Shown: piece by piece, positions 53,607 to 63,564 of the stretch
Layout of the letters: each line of letters begins with the position of its first letter
How positions within the stretch are numbered: the stretch's first letter is position 1
Source of the DNA: Aristaeella lactis
GTDB taxonomy: Bacteria > Bacillota > Clostridia > Christensenellales > Aristaeellaceae
Direction: 5' to 3'
Assembly (NCBI RefSeq): GCF_018118585.1
Contig: NZ_CP069421.1
Coordinates: 868,001 to 932,000, forward strand
DNA length: 64,000 bases
Position numbers and translations under genes: made by a program
Notes under the pieces: generated by a model
What the model was told of the DNA's origin: nothing
Databases searched by the model: none
The model's input: only the letters and a program-made list of their open reading frames with translations

Positions 53607-54428
53607 TCAGTTCAGCTGTTCAGGTTCGCGCCTGCGGACCTGGTTGTTCTGTTTCCTGATCCTTTTCTTTTCCTTCCGGATCCGGCTTTTGTCATTTTCA
53701 GAGATAACGGTATGGATCCTGGTCCGGATCTTCTTACCGCTCATATAGCCGAAACCGAAGAAAACGGAAGGCAGCATCACAATCAGGGGGCTGATTCTTT
53801 CCAGCAGGAACATGCCGTTACTGTTGTCATGTCCGATCACATTCACAAAGGGCATGATACATATCCGGATCAATGCCCTTATATAATCTACAGCGTTCAT
53901 TGCTTCCGGCTGCGTATAATTGATCAGCGCGTCGCCGATTTCGCTGCGGCCGGCGTAGGCCTGCATCCAGGAAGGCAGGGTCCCCGCTTCCGTTGTCAGC
54001 ACTGTTGTCCGGAAAGCAAGGATCAGCGCCGGAATCAGGATCGGAAGCGTACCGATGGCGGCGTTGATGAATCCCTTGGCCGGATGGTAACAGACTTTTC
54101 TTTCTGATTCGCTGTATTCCTGGTTCCGTTCTTTTCTTGTATACAGGATCTCCCCCCGGGATACCGCGTCTGTTCCGTAGTTGGTGCCGAAATTGAAATA
54201 AAGCATCATCTGTACGGCAATAACCGCCAGGTTCAGGCCCAGGCGCAGCACAGTGCTTCCAAATGCCGTAGCGGAACAGGCAATGAATGAAACAAGGATG
54301 ATCACAACGAGGGTCCCGAAAAACTTCAGGCTTCCCTTTGCTGTGTTTTCATCCAGGGCATCCCCCCTGACAAAAGGTTTAACGATTTCCTTTACCTGGG
54401 GAGCTTTCTTTTTGCTTTCCGTGTTCAT
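53607..54428 (-). CDS. Multi-span membrane protein of unknown function
   Basis: 273 residues. A hydrophilic N-terminus (about 1-40) leads to four or five membrane helices (about 38-60, 66-84, 135-155, 205-225 and 232-250) and a very basic C-terminal tail (about 255-273, RIRKEKKRIRKQNNQVRRR). No family recognised. The basic tail may bind nucleic acid or acidic lipid. It starts 17 bp after alr and is co-transcribed with wall and ribosome genes. Confidence 0.7.
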   Translation of the reverse strand: MNTESKKKAPQVKEIVKPFVRGDALDENTAKGSLKFFGTLVVIILVSFIACSATAFGSTVLRLGLNLAVIAVQMMLYFNFGTNYGTDAVSRGEILYTRKERNQEYSESERKVCYHPAKGFINAAIGTLPILIPALILAFRTTVLTTEAGTLPSWMQAYAGRSEIGDALINYTQPEAMNAVDYIRALIRICIMPFVNVIGHDNSNGMFLLERISPLIVMLPSVFFGFGYMSGKKIRTRIHTVISENDKSRIRKEKKRIRKQNNQVRRREPEQLN

Positions 54429-54445
54429 CTGTATACCATCCTGTT

Positions 54446-55561
54446 TCAATGATGATTGAAATATTGTCTGTCTACGCGGCCGGCGGAACTGCACAGGATC
54501 TCGTAGCTGATCGTTCCCGTCCAGGACGCGATCTCCTCGGCGTCAATGGATTCGTTACCGCTTTGACCCATCAGGACAACCTCGTCGCCGGCAGCGACTC
54601 CGTCAATGTCGGTAACGTCAGCCATCATCTGGTCCATACATATTCTGCCGATTATTTTAGCACGTTTACCCCGGATAAGTACATATCCCTCTTTACCGCA
54701 GGATCTGAAATATCCGTCCGCATAACCGCAGGTTACGGTTGCGGCGCGTACGGGCTTGTCATTTTGGTATGTTCTGCCATAGCTGACAAAGGATCCGGCT
54801 GGCAGTTCCTTGACATAGCTGACGGTCGCGGTCCATGTCATACAGGGTTTCAGTTCTGTTTCCGTCGGTACCGGCGGATAGCCGTAAAGGCTGATTCCGG
54901 CCCGTACCATATCAAGGGCCATTTCCGGAAACCTGTGAATGGCTGCCGAGTTGCAGCAGTGCCGCAGGACCGTTTCCGGAAGGGATTCTGTAAGCTTCAG
55001 AAATTTCTTATACTGCTCTTTTGTAAAGGCGATTCCGTCTTCATTGCCGTCAGCGTCTGAAAAATGTGTAAAAACACCGGTGATCTTTACGTGGGGACAG
55101 TCCCCTGCCGCTTTCAGGACAAGATCACGTTCCTCCTCATTCCTGACACCGATGCGTCCCATTCCCGTATCGATTTTCATATGGACTTCGGTCTGTTTTC
55201 CCAGGGCATCTCCCGTTTCTTCACACAGGTATACCATTTCGGGAGAACAGACGGTCTGGATCAGGCTGTATTCTGTTCCGGCCTGTACATCAAAAGGCGA
55301 TACGGCACCGAGGACAAGGATCGGGATCTCTATTCCCGCTTTCCGCAGCTGTATCCCTTCGCTGACCGCGGCAACAGCAAGCATTTCCGCTCCGCCTCTG
55401 ATGGCTGCGCGGGCAGTTTCCACGGCACCGTGTCCGTATCCGTCCGCCTTCACTACCGCCAGCACTTTGGCCTGGGGCGGAACAGAGGCGCGGATGGCTC
55501 TCATGTTGTTTTCAATGGCCGAAAGATCAATTGTCCTTGTGTTTCTCTGGATCACAGACAT
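54446..55561 (-). CDS. alr: Alanine racemase
   Basis: 371 residues. PLP-binding Lys38 in AVVKADGYGHG and catalytic Tyr in SYGRTYQ, with the C-terminal beta domain (RICMDQMMADVTD). It supplies D-alanine for peptidoglycan. The start lies inside the 3' end of murC, a 35-bp overlap, so the two wall enzymes are tightly coupled. Confidence 0.97.
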   Translation of the reverse strand: MSVIQRNTRTIDLSAIENNMRAIRASVPPQAKVLAVVKADGYGHGAVETARAAIRGGAEMLAVAAVSEGIQLRKAGIEIPILVLGAVSPFDVQAGTEYSLIQTVCSPEMVYLCEETGDALGKQTEVHMKIDTGMGRIGVRNEEERDLVLKAAGDCPHVKITGVFTHFSDADGNEDGIAFTKEQYKKFLKLTESLPETVLRHCCNSAAIHRFPEMALDMVRAGISLYGYPPVPTETELKPCMTWTATVSYVKELPAGSFVSYGRTYQNDKPVRAATVTCGYADGYFRSCGKEGYVLIRGKRAKIIGRICMDQMMADVTDIDGVAAGDEVVLMGQSGNESIDAEEIASWTGTISYEILCSSAGRVDRQYFNHH

Positions 55562-56966
55562 TTTTCTTCGCCTTCTCTTCTGTATAATGCCGGTGGATCT
55601 GGTCGTTCAGCAGGTTGATATCACCGCATCCCATCGTAATGACAAGATCACCCGGCTGCCAGTGGGATTTCAGATAGGCTTCCGTATCATCAAAGGAAGG
55701 CGTCCATACGGCGTTGATTCCGTTCTTCTTCATTCCTTCCGTGATCATACCGCTGTTCAGGTCGCCCGGATCGGCTTCCCTGGCCGCGCAGATATCCGTC
55801 ACAAGGGTGAAATCCGCTTCTTCCGTGCAGGTCAGGTACTGGTCAAACAATGTCCTGACGCGGCTGAAGGTATGGGGCTGCATCACAGCCCACAGCCTGC
55901 CTCTGCAGTTTTTGCGGGCGATGGAAACCGCGTTCCTCATTTCAGCGGGATTATGTCCGTAATCGTGGTAAATATCCACGCCGTCTATTCTGTCTGTCAG
56001 TTCGAAGCGCCGGTGTGCACCGACAAACCTGGAAAGTGTTTCCGCGGCTTTTTCGGGATCCAGTCCTGTCCGGTAAGCCGCCGCGATGGCTGCCATACCG
56101 TTCATCACATTGAATGTTCCGGGAACGCCCATTTTCACGGACGCGGCTTTCTGTCCGCGGAAATACAGGTCATAGGAAGCGTATCCCCGTTCATCTTCCT
56201 GAAGGTTTTCAGGATACCAGTCATTTTCCTTTCCGAAGCCGAATGTGATAGTTTCACATTCCAGCTTTGAGAACAGACGCCGGATACGTTCGTCATCACC
56301 GTTGCCGATGGCAGCTCCGCTCTGGGGAACAAGGGAAAGATACTGCCCGAACGTAGCCTCGATCTCATCGATATCTTTGTAACAATCCAAATGATCCGCG
56401 TCTATGTTCAGCACCACCGCGATCGTTGGGTACAGATGCAGGAAGCTTCTGTTGTACTCACATGCTTCCGCGACAAATATATCGCTGTGTCCGACCCTTG
56501 TGCTGCCTCCCACGGCGTCAAGCCTGCCGCCGATGGCGATGCTGGGATCCATGTTGTTTTCCAGCAGCATCTGGCTGAGCATGGACGTCACGGTGGTTTT
56601 CCCGTGGGCACCGCAGATGCCCACTGCCTTACCGTAACCTTCCATCAGCTGGCCGAGGAGCACAGCCCTTTCGATACAGGGAATCCCCAGCCGTTCAGCC
56701 TCCTGCCTTTCAGGGTTGTCAGCCCTGATGGCCGCTGAATATACAACCAGGTCGGCTCCGTGTACGTTTTCAGCTTTATGACCGATATGAACCACCGCGT
56801 TCTTTTCCCGGACAAAGTGGACCAGATACGTTTCATCCCGGTCACTGCCTGTGACAGTATATCCCTGGTCGATCAGCATTTCAGCCAGGCCGCTCATGCT
56901 GCTGCCGCCAATGCCGATCATATGGATCCGTCCGCCGGGAATATTCCTGATATGGCCGGTTTTCAT
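55527..56966 (-). CDS. murC: UDP-N-acetylmuramate-L-alanine ligase
   Basis: 479 residues. N-terminal Rossmann motif HMIGIGGSSMSGLAEML, ATP loop GAHGKTTVTSML, and central YNRSFLHLYPTIAVVLNIDADHLD. It adds L-Ala to UDP-MurNAc. The ATG at 56966 with GGAAG upstream is preferred; a GTG four codons earlier is too close to that site. The last ~20 residues are a charged tail encoded by the alr overlap. Confidence 0.97.
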   Translation of the reverse strand: MKTGHIRNIPGGRIHMIGIGGSSMSGLAEMLIDQGYTVTGSDRDETYLVHFVREKNAVVHIGHKAENVHGADLVVYSAAIRADNPERQEAERLGIPCIERAVLLGQLMEGYGKAVGICGAHGKTTVTSMLSQMLLENNMDPSIAIGGRLDAVGGSTRVGHSDIFVAEACEYNRSFLHLYPTIAVVLNIDADHLDCYKDIDEIEATFGQYLSLVPQSGAAIGNGDDERIRRLFSKLECETITFGFGKENDWYPENLQEDERGYASYDLYFRGQKAASVKMGVPGTFNVMNGMAAIAAAYRTGLDPEKAAETLSRFVGAHRRFELTDRIDGVDIYHDYGHNPAEMRNAVSIARKNCRGRLWAVMQPHTFSRVRTLFDQYLTCTEEADFTLVTDICAAREADPGDLNSGMITEGMKKNGINAVWTPSFDDTEAYLKSHWQPGDLVITMGCGDINLLNDQIHRHYTEEKAKKNVCDPEKHKDN

Positions 56967-56987
56967 CCCTGCTGTCACTTCCTGTTT

Positions 56988-57275
56988 TTATTCAATCGTA
57001 ATACGCGGATTTTCGCGGCTCGGACGATACAGAACAAAGCGGCGTCCGATAAACTGGATCGGTTCGGCGCCGGTTTTTTCACACAGGATCGTCAGGGCAC
57101 TTCTGGCGTCCATGGGGGCTCCCTGCTGAACGCAGCCTTTGATCAGTTCCCTGGCTTCCAGCGCGTCATATACCTCTTTCACAACGCTGTCGGTAATTCC
57201 CTCTTTACCTATATAAATGATCGTCTCGAGGGGATTCGCCATTTTCCTGAGGGCGGCTCTTTGCTTGCCTGTCAT
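56988..57275 (-). CDS. yhbY: YhbY (CRM domain) RNA-binding protein
   Basis: 95 residues, a single CRM domain with the GxxG loop IGKEGI and the pattern LTGKQRAALRK...RRFVLYRP. Associates with pre-50S particles. Lies between obgE and murC, as commonly found after obgE. Confidence 0.95.
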   Translation of the reverse strand: MTGKQRAALRKMANPLETIIYIGKEGITDSVVKEVYDALEARELIKGCVQQGAPMDARSALTILCEKTGAEPIQFIGRRFVLYRPSRENPRITIE

Positions 57276-57303
57276 TTTTTCTCCTCCGTATTTTCAGTGG
57301 TCG

Positions 57304-58572
57304 TCATTCGATAAAGTCAAATTCCATATCGGCAATCTGTACCGTGGAACCTTCTCCGGCTCCGGCTTCCTTCAGGGCGTCTATGACGCCTGTTCTGCGA
57401 AGGGTGCGGTGGAACCAGTTCAGGCTTTCCTGATCGTCAAAATTGACGCTGCTGATCAGGTGATCCATGCCGGGACCTGATACAACATACACGCCGTCTT
57501 CAACCGTCACTTCAAAGGCATCCCTGTCGACGGTCTCCTCGGGGATCTCCTCTTCATGATAATGCAGGATAGGCGGAAGTTCCTCCAGCTGTCTTGCGGT
57601 TTCATCCAGCAGTTCGTCAAAGCCCTGGTGGGTCGCGGCGCTGACCGCGAATACCGGAACGCCCATTCCTTCAGCAATAATACGCATCCTGGTCAGGTTT
57701 TCCTCAGCCCCCGGAAGATCTGTTTTGTTGCACACGATAATCTGGGGTTTTTCGCTGAGGTTTCCGTACCGGTCCAGTTCAGAATTGATCTGGTCCAGAT
57801 CATCGATCGGATCCCTGCCTTCACTGCCGGAAATATCGACCACATGCAGCAGGAGCCTTGTTCTTTCCACATGGCGGAGGAAATCATGTCCCAGGCCCGC
57901 TCCGTCAGAAGCGCCTTCGATCAGTCCGGGAATATCCGCCAGCACGATGTCTTTCCCGAAGCGACGAACAATGCCCAGATTAGGGGTCAGGGTTGTAAAG
58001 TGATAATTGCCCACCTTCGGTCGGGCGCTGGTCACAACGCTCAGAATGGAGCTTTTCCCTACATTGGGATAACCGATCAGTCCGACGTCGGCGATGGTCT
58101 TCAGTTCAAGCCGCAGTGTCCTGATATCTGTTTTGATCCCGGGCTTGGCGAAATTGGGGGCCTGCCTTGTGGGTGTGGCAAAGTGCTGGTTGCCCCATCC
58201 GCCCTTGCCGCCCTTCAGCAGCAGCCGGGTTTCGCCGGGTATATCCATATCCGCCATCACGCGGTCTGTCTGGTCATCATAGATGACCGTCCCGACGGGA
58301 ACCTTGATCAGCAGGTCATCTCCCCGTTTTCCAGTGCAGCGGTTAGCCTTTCCGTCCTCCCCGTTTTCGGCGGTATATTTGCTTTTGAAACGGAAATCCA
58401 GCAGCGTATGCATATTCACGTCCGCGTAGATCAGGATATCTCCGCCGTTACCGCCGTCACCGCCGTCAGGGCCTCCGTTGATCACAAACTTTTCCCTGTG
58501 GAAGGAAGTGGATCCGTTTCCGCCGTTTCCGGCCTTTACCGTGATTCTTACACGGTCAACAAAGTTACCCAT
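57304..58572 (-). CDS. obgE: GTPase ObgE
   Basis: 422 residues. N-terminal glycine-rich Obg fold (about 1-157: AGNGGNGSTSFHREKF, GGPDGGDGGNGGDI), G domain with GYPNVGKSSIL and NKTDLPG, and the C-terminal OCT domain (about 345-422). Needed for late 50S maturation and stress control. Follows the UPF0210 gene by 19 bp. Confidence 0.98.
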   Translation of the reverse strand: MGNFVDRVRITVKAGNGGNGSTSFHREKFVINGGPDGGDGGNGGDILIYADVNMHTLLDFRFKSKYTAENGEDGKANRCTGKRGDDLLIKVPVGTVIYDDQTDRVMADMDIPGETRLLLKGGKGGWGNQHFATPTRQAPNFAKPGIKTDIRTLRLELKTIADVGLIGYPNVGKSSILSVVTSARPKVGNYHFTTLTPNLGIVRRFGKDIVLADIPGLIEGASDGAGLGHDFLRHVERTRLLLHVVDISGSEGRDPIDDLDQINSELDRYGNLSEKPQIIVCNKTDLPGAEENLTRMRIIAEGMGVPVFAVSAATHQGFDELLDETARQLEELPPILHYHEEEIPEETVDRDAFEVTVEDGVYVVSGPGMDHLISSVNFDDQESLNWFHRTLRRTGVIDALKEAGAGEGSTVQIADMEFDFIE

Positions 58573-58591
58573 AGTCAGCCCCTTACTCTCA

Positions 58592-59938
58592 TCAGTTTCT
58601 CATGGAGTGGATCGGCGCGGGGATTCTCCCGCCCCTGGCAATAAAGTCCTTATTGCTGAATTCATTGACAGGCATCACAGGCGCGTGTCCAAGCAGCCCG
58701 CCGAATTCCACGGTGTCCCCCGCCTTTTTTCCCGCGGCGGGAATCACGCGTACCGCGGTCGTTTTATTATTGATCATGCCGATAGCCGCTTCATCCGCGA
58801 TAATACCGCTGATGGTTTCCGCGGACGTATCTCCCGGCACCGCGATCATGTCCAGTCCGACAGAGCATACGCAGGTCATGGCCTCCAGCTTTTCGAGCGT
58901 CAGTGCTCCGGCAGCCGCGGCTTCGATCATGCCGATATCCTCGCTGACGGGAATAAAGGCTCCGCTGAGTCCTCCCACATGGTTGCTGGCCATAATGCCG
59001 CCTTTTTTCACGGCATCGTTCAGCAGGGCAAGCGCCGCGGTTGTGCCCGGGGCTCCGGCATATTCCAGTCCCATTTCGGTCAGGATATGGGCTACGGAAT
59101 CGCCTCTTGCGGGAGTCGGTGCCAGGCTGAGGTCCACAATGCCGAAGGGGATACTCATCCTCTTGCTGGCTTCCTTGGCAACAAGCTGTCCCACACGGGT
59201 AATCTTGAACGCAGTGCGTTTGATGGTTTCGGCGACAACGTCAAAGGGCTCTCCCTTTACGCTTTCCAGCGCAACTTTCACAACACCGGGGCCGGAAACG
59301 CCCACGTTGATGGCGCATTCGGGTTCTCCGGCACCGCAGAACGCGCCGGCCATGAAAGGATTGTCTTCCACCGCGTTGGCGAATACAACCAGCTTGGCGC
59401 ATCCGAGTCCGTCAGAATCGGCAGTCAGCTCGGCTGTTTTCTTGATAATCTGTCCCATTTCCCTGACGGCGTTCATATTGATTCCGGCACGGGTGGACGC
59501 GACGTTGACGCTGGAGCACAGGAAACTGGTTTCACTGAGGACTTCCGGAATGGACGCGAGCAGGCGTTCATCCGCGTTGGTGGCGCCTTTATGCATCAGT
59601 GCGGAATATCCGCCCAGGAAATTGACGCCGACTTCTTTGGCGGCACGGTCAAGCGCTTTCGCGATCGGCACGGGATCTCCCTGTGCGATCATACTGACAG
59701 GCGTCACGCTGATGCGTTTGTTGACAATCGGAATCCCGAATTCGAGTTCGATCTCCTGTCCTGTATGGACAAGGTTGGAAGCTACCCTGCAGATCTTGTC
59801 ATATACACGGTCCGCGCAGCGCTTCGGATCGGGATCGGAGCAGTCCAGAAGGTTGATACCCAGTGTGATCGTCCTGATATCAAAGTTTTCCTCCTGGATC
59901 ATCCGCATCGTCTGGAGGATCTCTCCGGTTTCTATCAT
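58592..59938 (-). CDS. UPF0210 / PFL-family protein
   Basis: 448 residues, full family length. Conserved segments [35 protein letters not shown] and [16 protein letters not shown] glycyl-radical-like fold has been described for the family, but the reaction is not known. Gene pairing with the ACT protein directly upstream (17 bp) is conserved in many Firmicutes, suggesting the ACT subunit regulates it. Confidence 0.94.
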   Translation of the reverse strand: MIETGEILQTMRMIQEENFDIRTITLGINLLDCSDPDPKRCADRVYDKICRVASNLVHTGQEIELEFGIPIVNKRISVTPVSMIAQGDPVPIAKALDRAAKEVGVNFLGGYSALMHKGATNADERLLASIPEVLSETSFLCSSVNVASTRAGINMNAVREMGQIIKKTAELTADSDGLGCAKLVVFANAVEDNPFMAGAFCGAGEPECAINVGVSGPGVVKVALESVKGEPFDVVAETIKRTAFKITRVGQLVAKEASKRMSIPFGIVDLSLAPTPARGDSVAHILTEMGLEYAGAPGTTAALALLNDAVKKGGIMASNHVGGLSGAFIPVSEDIGMIEAAAAGALTLEKLEAMTCVCSVGLDMIAVPGDTSAETISGIIADEAAIGMINNKTTAVRVIPAAGKKAGDTVEFGGLLGHAPVMPVNEFSNKDFIARGGRIPAPIHSMRN

Positions 59939-59955
59939 ATTATATTCAGTCCTCC

Positions 59956-60228
59956 TCAGATGCGGTGCATGGCATCAAAAATATCCATACGCTGGATATG
60001 GATGGTCATTTTCAGTTCGTCCCGTACAGGCTGCAGCTCACGGTCTATCTCATCAAAGCGAAGATGGGCACCGTCCAGGTCCACAACCATCATCATGGTA
60101 AAATAACCGCCCAGGATGGTCTGTGTAATATCAAGGATATTGATATTCATCTCACTGAGCTTTGTGGCCACCCGGGCTATAATGCCGGTGGAATCAAGGC
60201 CTGTCACGGAAATCAGCGCTTTTGTCAT
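59956..60228 (-). CDS. ACT domain protein (UPF0237)
   Basis: 90 residues, one ACT fold plus a short C-terminal helix: [28 protein letters not shown]. Usually a small-molecule (amino acid) sensor. First gene of the ten-gene run; GGAGGAG about seven bases before the ATG. Confidence 0.95.
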   Translation of the reverse strand: MTKALISVTGLDSTGIIARVATKLSEMNINILDITQTILGGYFTMMMVVDLDGAHLRFDEIDRELQPVRDELKMTIHIQRMDIFDAMHRI

Positions 60229-60260
60229 AAAACTTCTCCTCCGGGAAATATAATCATATT

Positions 60261-60290
60261 ATTATAAGGATCACTGCTGTTGTTTGTCAA
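60261..60290 (-). promoter_or_regulatory. Promoter of the ACT-to-coaD run
   Basis: TTGACA (60285-60290), an 18-bp spacer and TATAAT (60261-60266). It is the only clear promoter I see for the ten minus-strand genes down to 51876. Confidence 0.75.
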
Positions 60291-60362
60291 TTTTACTTTT
60301 TTTCTGAATGTTCTTATGATATAATTGCTAAGTTTTAGATTAGCCTGGAAAGGATGGTCTGT

Positions 60363-60962
60363 TTGTCTGGTCTGGTTCTCGCGTCCTGTTCCCCGCGCCG
60401 TAGTGAACTCCTTCACAGGCTCGGGTTATCCTTTCGGACAGACGCTCCTGATGTTGATGAGGAATGTTCCCTCCCGGCGCCGGAAGCTGTCAGTCTCCTG
60501 TCCCGCCGCAAAGCCTCTGCCTGCGCGGTGCGGAATCCCGGCTGCACGATTCTGGCGGCTGATACACTGGTGGCTTTGGAGGATAAAATTCTCGGCAAAC
60601 CGGCGGACGCTGATGACGCTGTCCGGATGCTGCACCTTCTTTCGGGCCGCAGCCATCAGGTTTACACCGGTGTCACCGTCATTTCCCCGGACGGACAGAT
60701 CCTGACCGGATACGACCGCACCGATGTCACATTTGACACCATATCGGATGAGGAGATCCTCTCCTATGTACGTTCCGGTGATCCCCTTGACAAAGCCGGA
60801 GCTTACGGCCTCCAGGGCCGCGCCGGTATGTGGATCACGCATATAAGCGGTTCGGAATCTTCTGTGATCGGCCTTCCCCTTTATCTGGTACGTTCCCTTC
60901 TCACCCGGTCCGGTTTTCCGCTCGTGCGGGAGATTGACCTGAATCAAACGATCAAAGGATGA
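60363..60962 (+). CDS. maf: Maf-like nucleoside triphosphate pyrophosphatase
   Basis: 199 residues. LASCSPRRSELLHRLG and AADTLVALEDKILGKP, the Maf substrate-pocket motifs. Cleans non-canonical dTTP/UTP-type nucleotides; historically linked to septum formation. GGAAAGG (60347-60353) directly abuts an ATG at 60354 but is nine bases from the TTG at 60363, which also gives the family-typical N-terminus. A TATAAT at 60320-60325 is a likely -10 with a poor -35. Start of the maf-mreBCD cluster. Confidence 0.92.
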   Translation: MSGLVLASCSPRRSELLHRLGLSFRTDAPDVDEECSLPAPEAVSLLSRRKASACAVRNPGCTILAADTLVALEDKILGKPADADDAVRMLHLLSGRSHQVYTGVTVISPDGQILTGYDRTDVTFDTISDEEILSYVRSGDPLDKAGAYGLQGRAGMWITHISGSESSVIGLPLYLVRSLLTRSGFPLVREIDLNQTIKG

Positions 60963-60968
60963 TTATGT

Positions 60969-62000
60969 ATGCCTTTTCTGGCTCCCGATATAGGAATTGA
61001 CCTTGGCACTGAGAACATCAATGTTTATGTCCGCGGACGGGGTATCGTCATTTCCGAACCCACCCTTGTTGTGCTTTCAAAGGAAAACCGGAATACCATC
61101 CGTGCCGTGGGTGACGAAGCCCGGTTCCTCTACGGACGTTCTCCGGATACGCTGATTGCGGTCTCTCCGATCCGCAACGGCCAGGTGGCTGATTTTGACA
61201 TTGCTGAGCTTATGTTCCGTTATTTTATCCGGAAAGCTGTCGGTGTTTCATACCTCGGAAAGCCCCGCATCATCATCTCCGTTCCCTGCGGAATGGATGA
61301 CGTTAACCGGAAAGCGCTCACGGAGGCGATCCGGATGGCGGGAGCGCGGCATGTATTCCTGATCGAAAAGCCTTTTGCCTCTGCCATCGGTACAGGTCTG
61401 CCAGTCTACGATCCCATCGGAAGCCTTGTGGTGGATATCGGCGCCGGAACAACGGATATCGCTGTGATCTCCCTCGGCGGCCTGGTTGTCTCCCAGAGCG
61501 TCCAGGTGGGCGGCAATAAATTCAATGAAGCCATCGCCGATTATCTCCGCCGTGAATGCAACATCCTGATTGGCAGCCAGACAGCGGATAATATCAAGAA
61601 AGACCTGGCATCTGCACTTCCGCTGAATGAAACCCGCACCATCATGGTCCGCGGAGTCAATCAGCTGAACACATCCGCCGGAACGGTTTCCTTCACTTCA
61701 GACCAGGCCTATGACGCTGTAAAAAACCCCTGCGGTGCCATTGTCAAAGCCATCCGCTGGGTTCTGGAAAGAACGCCGCCTGAGCTGGCCGCTGATATTA
61801 TGAAGAGCGGCATCCATCTGACCGGCGACGGAGCGAAGCTCTTTGCGCTGGACCGTTATATTTCCGAAAGCCTCGGTATGCCTGTGCTTCTGGCCCGTGA
61901 TCCCGGAGACTGCTGCATTCTCGGTATCGGTTACCTGACCGAGAATATCCAGCTTGTCACACCGCAGGATAAACGCTCCAGGCCGTCAATCAAACAATGA
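60969..62000 (+). CDS. mreB: Rod-shape protein MreB
   Basis: 343 residues. Actin-like ATPase with phosphate loops DIGIDLGTENINVYVRG and VVDIGAGTTDIAVISLGG and the adenosine loop HLTGDGAKL. It forms membrane filaments that guide sidewall synthesis. Begins six bases after maf; AAAGGA upstream. Confidence 0.97.
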   Translation: MPFLAPDIGIDLGTENINVYVRGRGIVISEPTLVVLSKENRNTIRAVGDEARFLYGRSPDTLIAVSPIRNGQVADFDIAELMFRYFIRKAVGVSYLGKPRIIISVPCGMDDVNRKALTEAIRMAGARHVFLIEKPFASAIGTGLPVYDPIGSLVVDIGAGTTDIAVISLGGLVVSQSVQVGGNKFNEAIADYLRRECNILIGSQTADNIKKDLASALPLNETRTIMVRGVNQLNTSAGTVSFTSDQAYDAVKNPCGAIVKAIRWVLERTPPELAADIMKSGIHLTGDGAKLFALDRYISESLGMPVLLARDPGDCCILGIGYLTENIQLVTPQDKRSRPSIKQ

Positions 62001-62031
62001 TTTTCTCGATCCGAAAGGGGGTGTTCCGCAG

Positions 62032-63561
62032 ATGTCCGCAAAAAGGCGTCTGGAACGCGCGTCTGAAGACCGCCGTCCGGTTGTGACGGATGACTTTATT
62101 TACGATGATCCCATTCAGCCTCAGTCCGGCAGTGAAACGGACAGTGCATATTCCGATACGCCGGAGGAAGCAATCCGGAAACTGAAAGGCAGCTCTTCCC
62201 GGGATACCCGTTCAGACAATAATGATTTATCCGGTCTTGCGGAGGACCGTCCGCAGGAATCTGATGAAGGTTCCGGAAAACAGAACAAAAAACACAGTTT
62301 TTTCCGCCGGAAGAAATCCGGCGAACGCCGTTCTCATCCGGTCATCCGCGGCTTTATCCTGGTGCTGATCACCCTGTCGCTGATCCTGGCTGCCGCAGCG
62401 TATATCTTTAATCATTCCATGGAAAACTCCCCGCAGATCCTTTCTGTGCCTGAAAACACGATCAGCTCCGCGGTCACTCCTGTACAGGGCTTCTTCTCAG
62501 GCCTGACCGAAACCATTTTCGGATATTTTCGGACCCTGAAGCTGCGTTCCAATATAGAGACCGCCTACAATGAACTGGTTGCGGAAAATGAGGAACTTGC
62601 CTATAAAGCCATGCGTGTGGACCAGCTGGAACAGGAGCTGTCCATGTACAGGGACATACAGGATGAGATGCTTGCCAACCAGGATCTGCAGCCCCTCTTC
62701 TGCAATATCATCGGAAAATCCGATTCCAATTATTTCAGCACCTTCACGATCAATAAGGGCTGGAAAGACGGTGTGCAGAAATACTGTGCCGTTGTTTCCG
62801 GCGGCGGGCTGGTCGGTTATACCGAAAGTGTTGAATACAGCACTTCCACTGTCCGTACGATTATCGACTCAACAGCTTCCATCGCCGCGGTTATCGACAG
62901 CACGCGGGACCAGGGAAATGTAAAGGGAACGCTCGGTATTGATGAAACGCCGATCTGCCGCATGTACTACATGTCCACCAAAAAGCTGCCCCGTCCCGGT
63001 GACCTGGTCGTCACGTCCGGGGTTGCTATGGATTTTATCCGTGAAATACCGATCGGCACCGTTACTGCCAGCACCCGCGGTATGCAGGAAAAAAACCAGT
63101 ATATTGAAATCACTCCCATCGTTGATTTCTCTCACCTGGAAGCGGTTATTGTTTTCCGCTATAAGCCGGATTACGCGGAACCCATTGAGCGCCGTGAAAA
63201 CGCGGACGCCAATATAGAACTTGTTCCGCTGGAAACCGCAAGACCTTCGCCCCGGGTTCCGGAAGTCGCTTCCGTCTACAAATCCCAGGACGATGATGAA
63301 CTGGATTATGACACCGGTGAAGGAGATGAAGACGAGGAACCGGAAGAGGAAACTCCTTCCCCCACGCCTGACCAGACGCCTACTCCGACACCTGTACCCA
63401 CGCCTTCTCCGTCTCCCACTCCCGATCACACTTCCTTTGTTTATCATTCCGTGAATACATTTAGCGAGCCGACCCCGACGCCGACGCCGAGCCCTGTCCC
63501 CACTGCCACCCCGTATATCACGCCTGATCCTGACGATATGACCTTCGATGAGGAGGATTGA
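62032..63561 (+). CDS. mreC: Rod-shape protein MreC with extended termini
   Basis: 509 residues against roughly 280-300 in typical MreC. A ~100-residue charged cytoplasmic N-terminus precedes the membrane helix (about 105-126). A coiled coil (about 172-208) and the MreC beta-barrel core (about 215-380, FTINKGWKDGVQKYCAVVSGGGLVG and the RPGDLVVTSG turn) follow. Residues ~383-509 are an outside tail: an acidic block (419-441) and Thr-Pro/Ser-Pro repeats (TPTPTPVPTPSPSPTP and a second set near 480-498). The start at 62032 has AAAGGGGGTG upstream; a longer frame inside mreB has none. Confidence 0.95.
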   Translation: MSAKRRLERASEDRRPVVTDDFIYDDPIQPQSGSETDSAYSDTPEEAIRKLKGSSSRDTRSDNNDLSGLAEDRPQESDEGSGKQNKKHSFFRRKKSGERRSHPVIRGFILVLITLSLILAAAAYIFNHSMENSPQILSVPENTISSAVTPVQGFFSGLTETIFGYFRTLKLRSNIETAYNELVAENEELAYKAMRVDQLEQELSMYRDIQDEMLANQDLQPLFCNIIGKSDSNYFSTFTINKGWKDGVQKYCAVVSGGGLVGYTESVEYSTSTVRTIIDSTASIAAVIDSTRDQGNVKGTLGIDETPICRMYYMSTKKLPRPGDLVVTSGVAMDFIREIPIGTVTASTRGMQEKNQYIEITPIVDFSHLEAVIVFRYKPDYAEPIERRENADANIELVPLETARPSPRVPEVASVYKSQDDDELDYDTGEGDEDEEPEEETPSPTPDQTPTPTPVPTPSPSPTPDHTSFVYHSVNTFSEPTPTPTPSPVPTATPYITPDPDDMTFDEED

Positions 63562-63564
63562 TCC

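Noticed and set aside
58478-60106. Two long plus-strand open frames opposite the UPF0210 gene
   Set aside because: Both are shadows of a conserved full-length protein on the minus strand, with no start signals.
63340-63540. Possible tandem DNA repeat
   Set aside because: It is the Thr-Pro/Ser-Pro coding repeat of the MreC tail with variable codons, not an exact DNA repeat or CRISPR.
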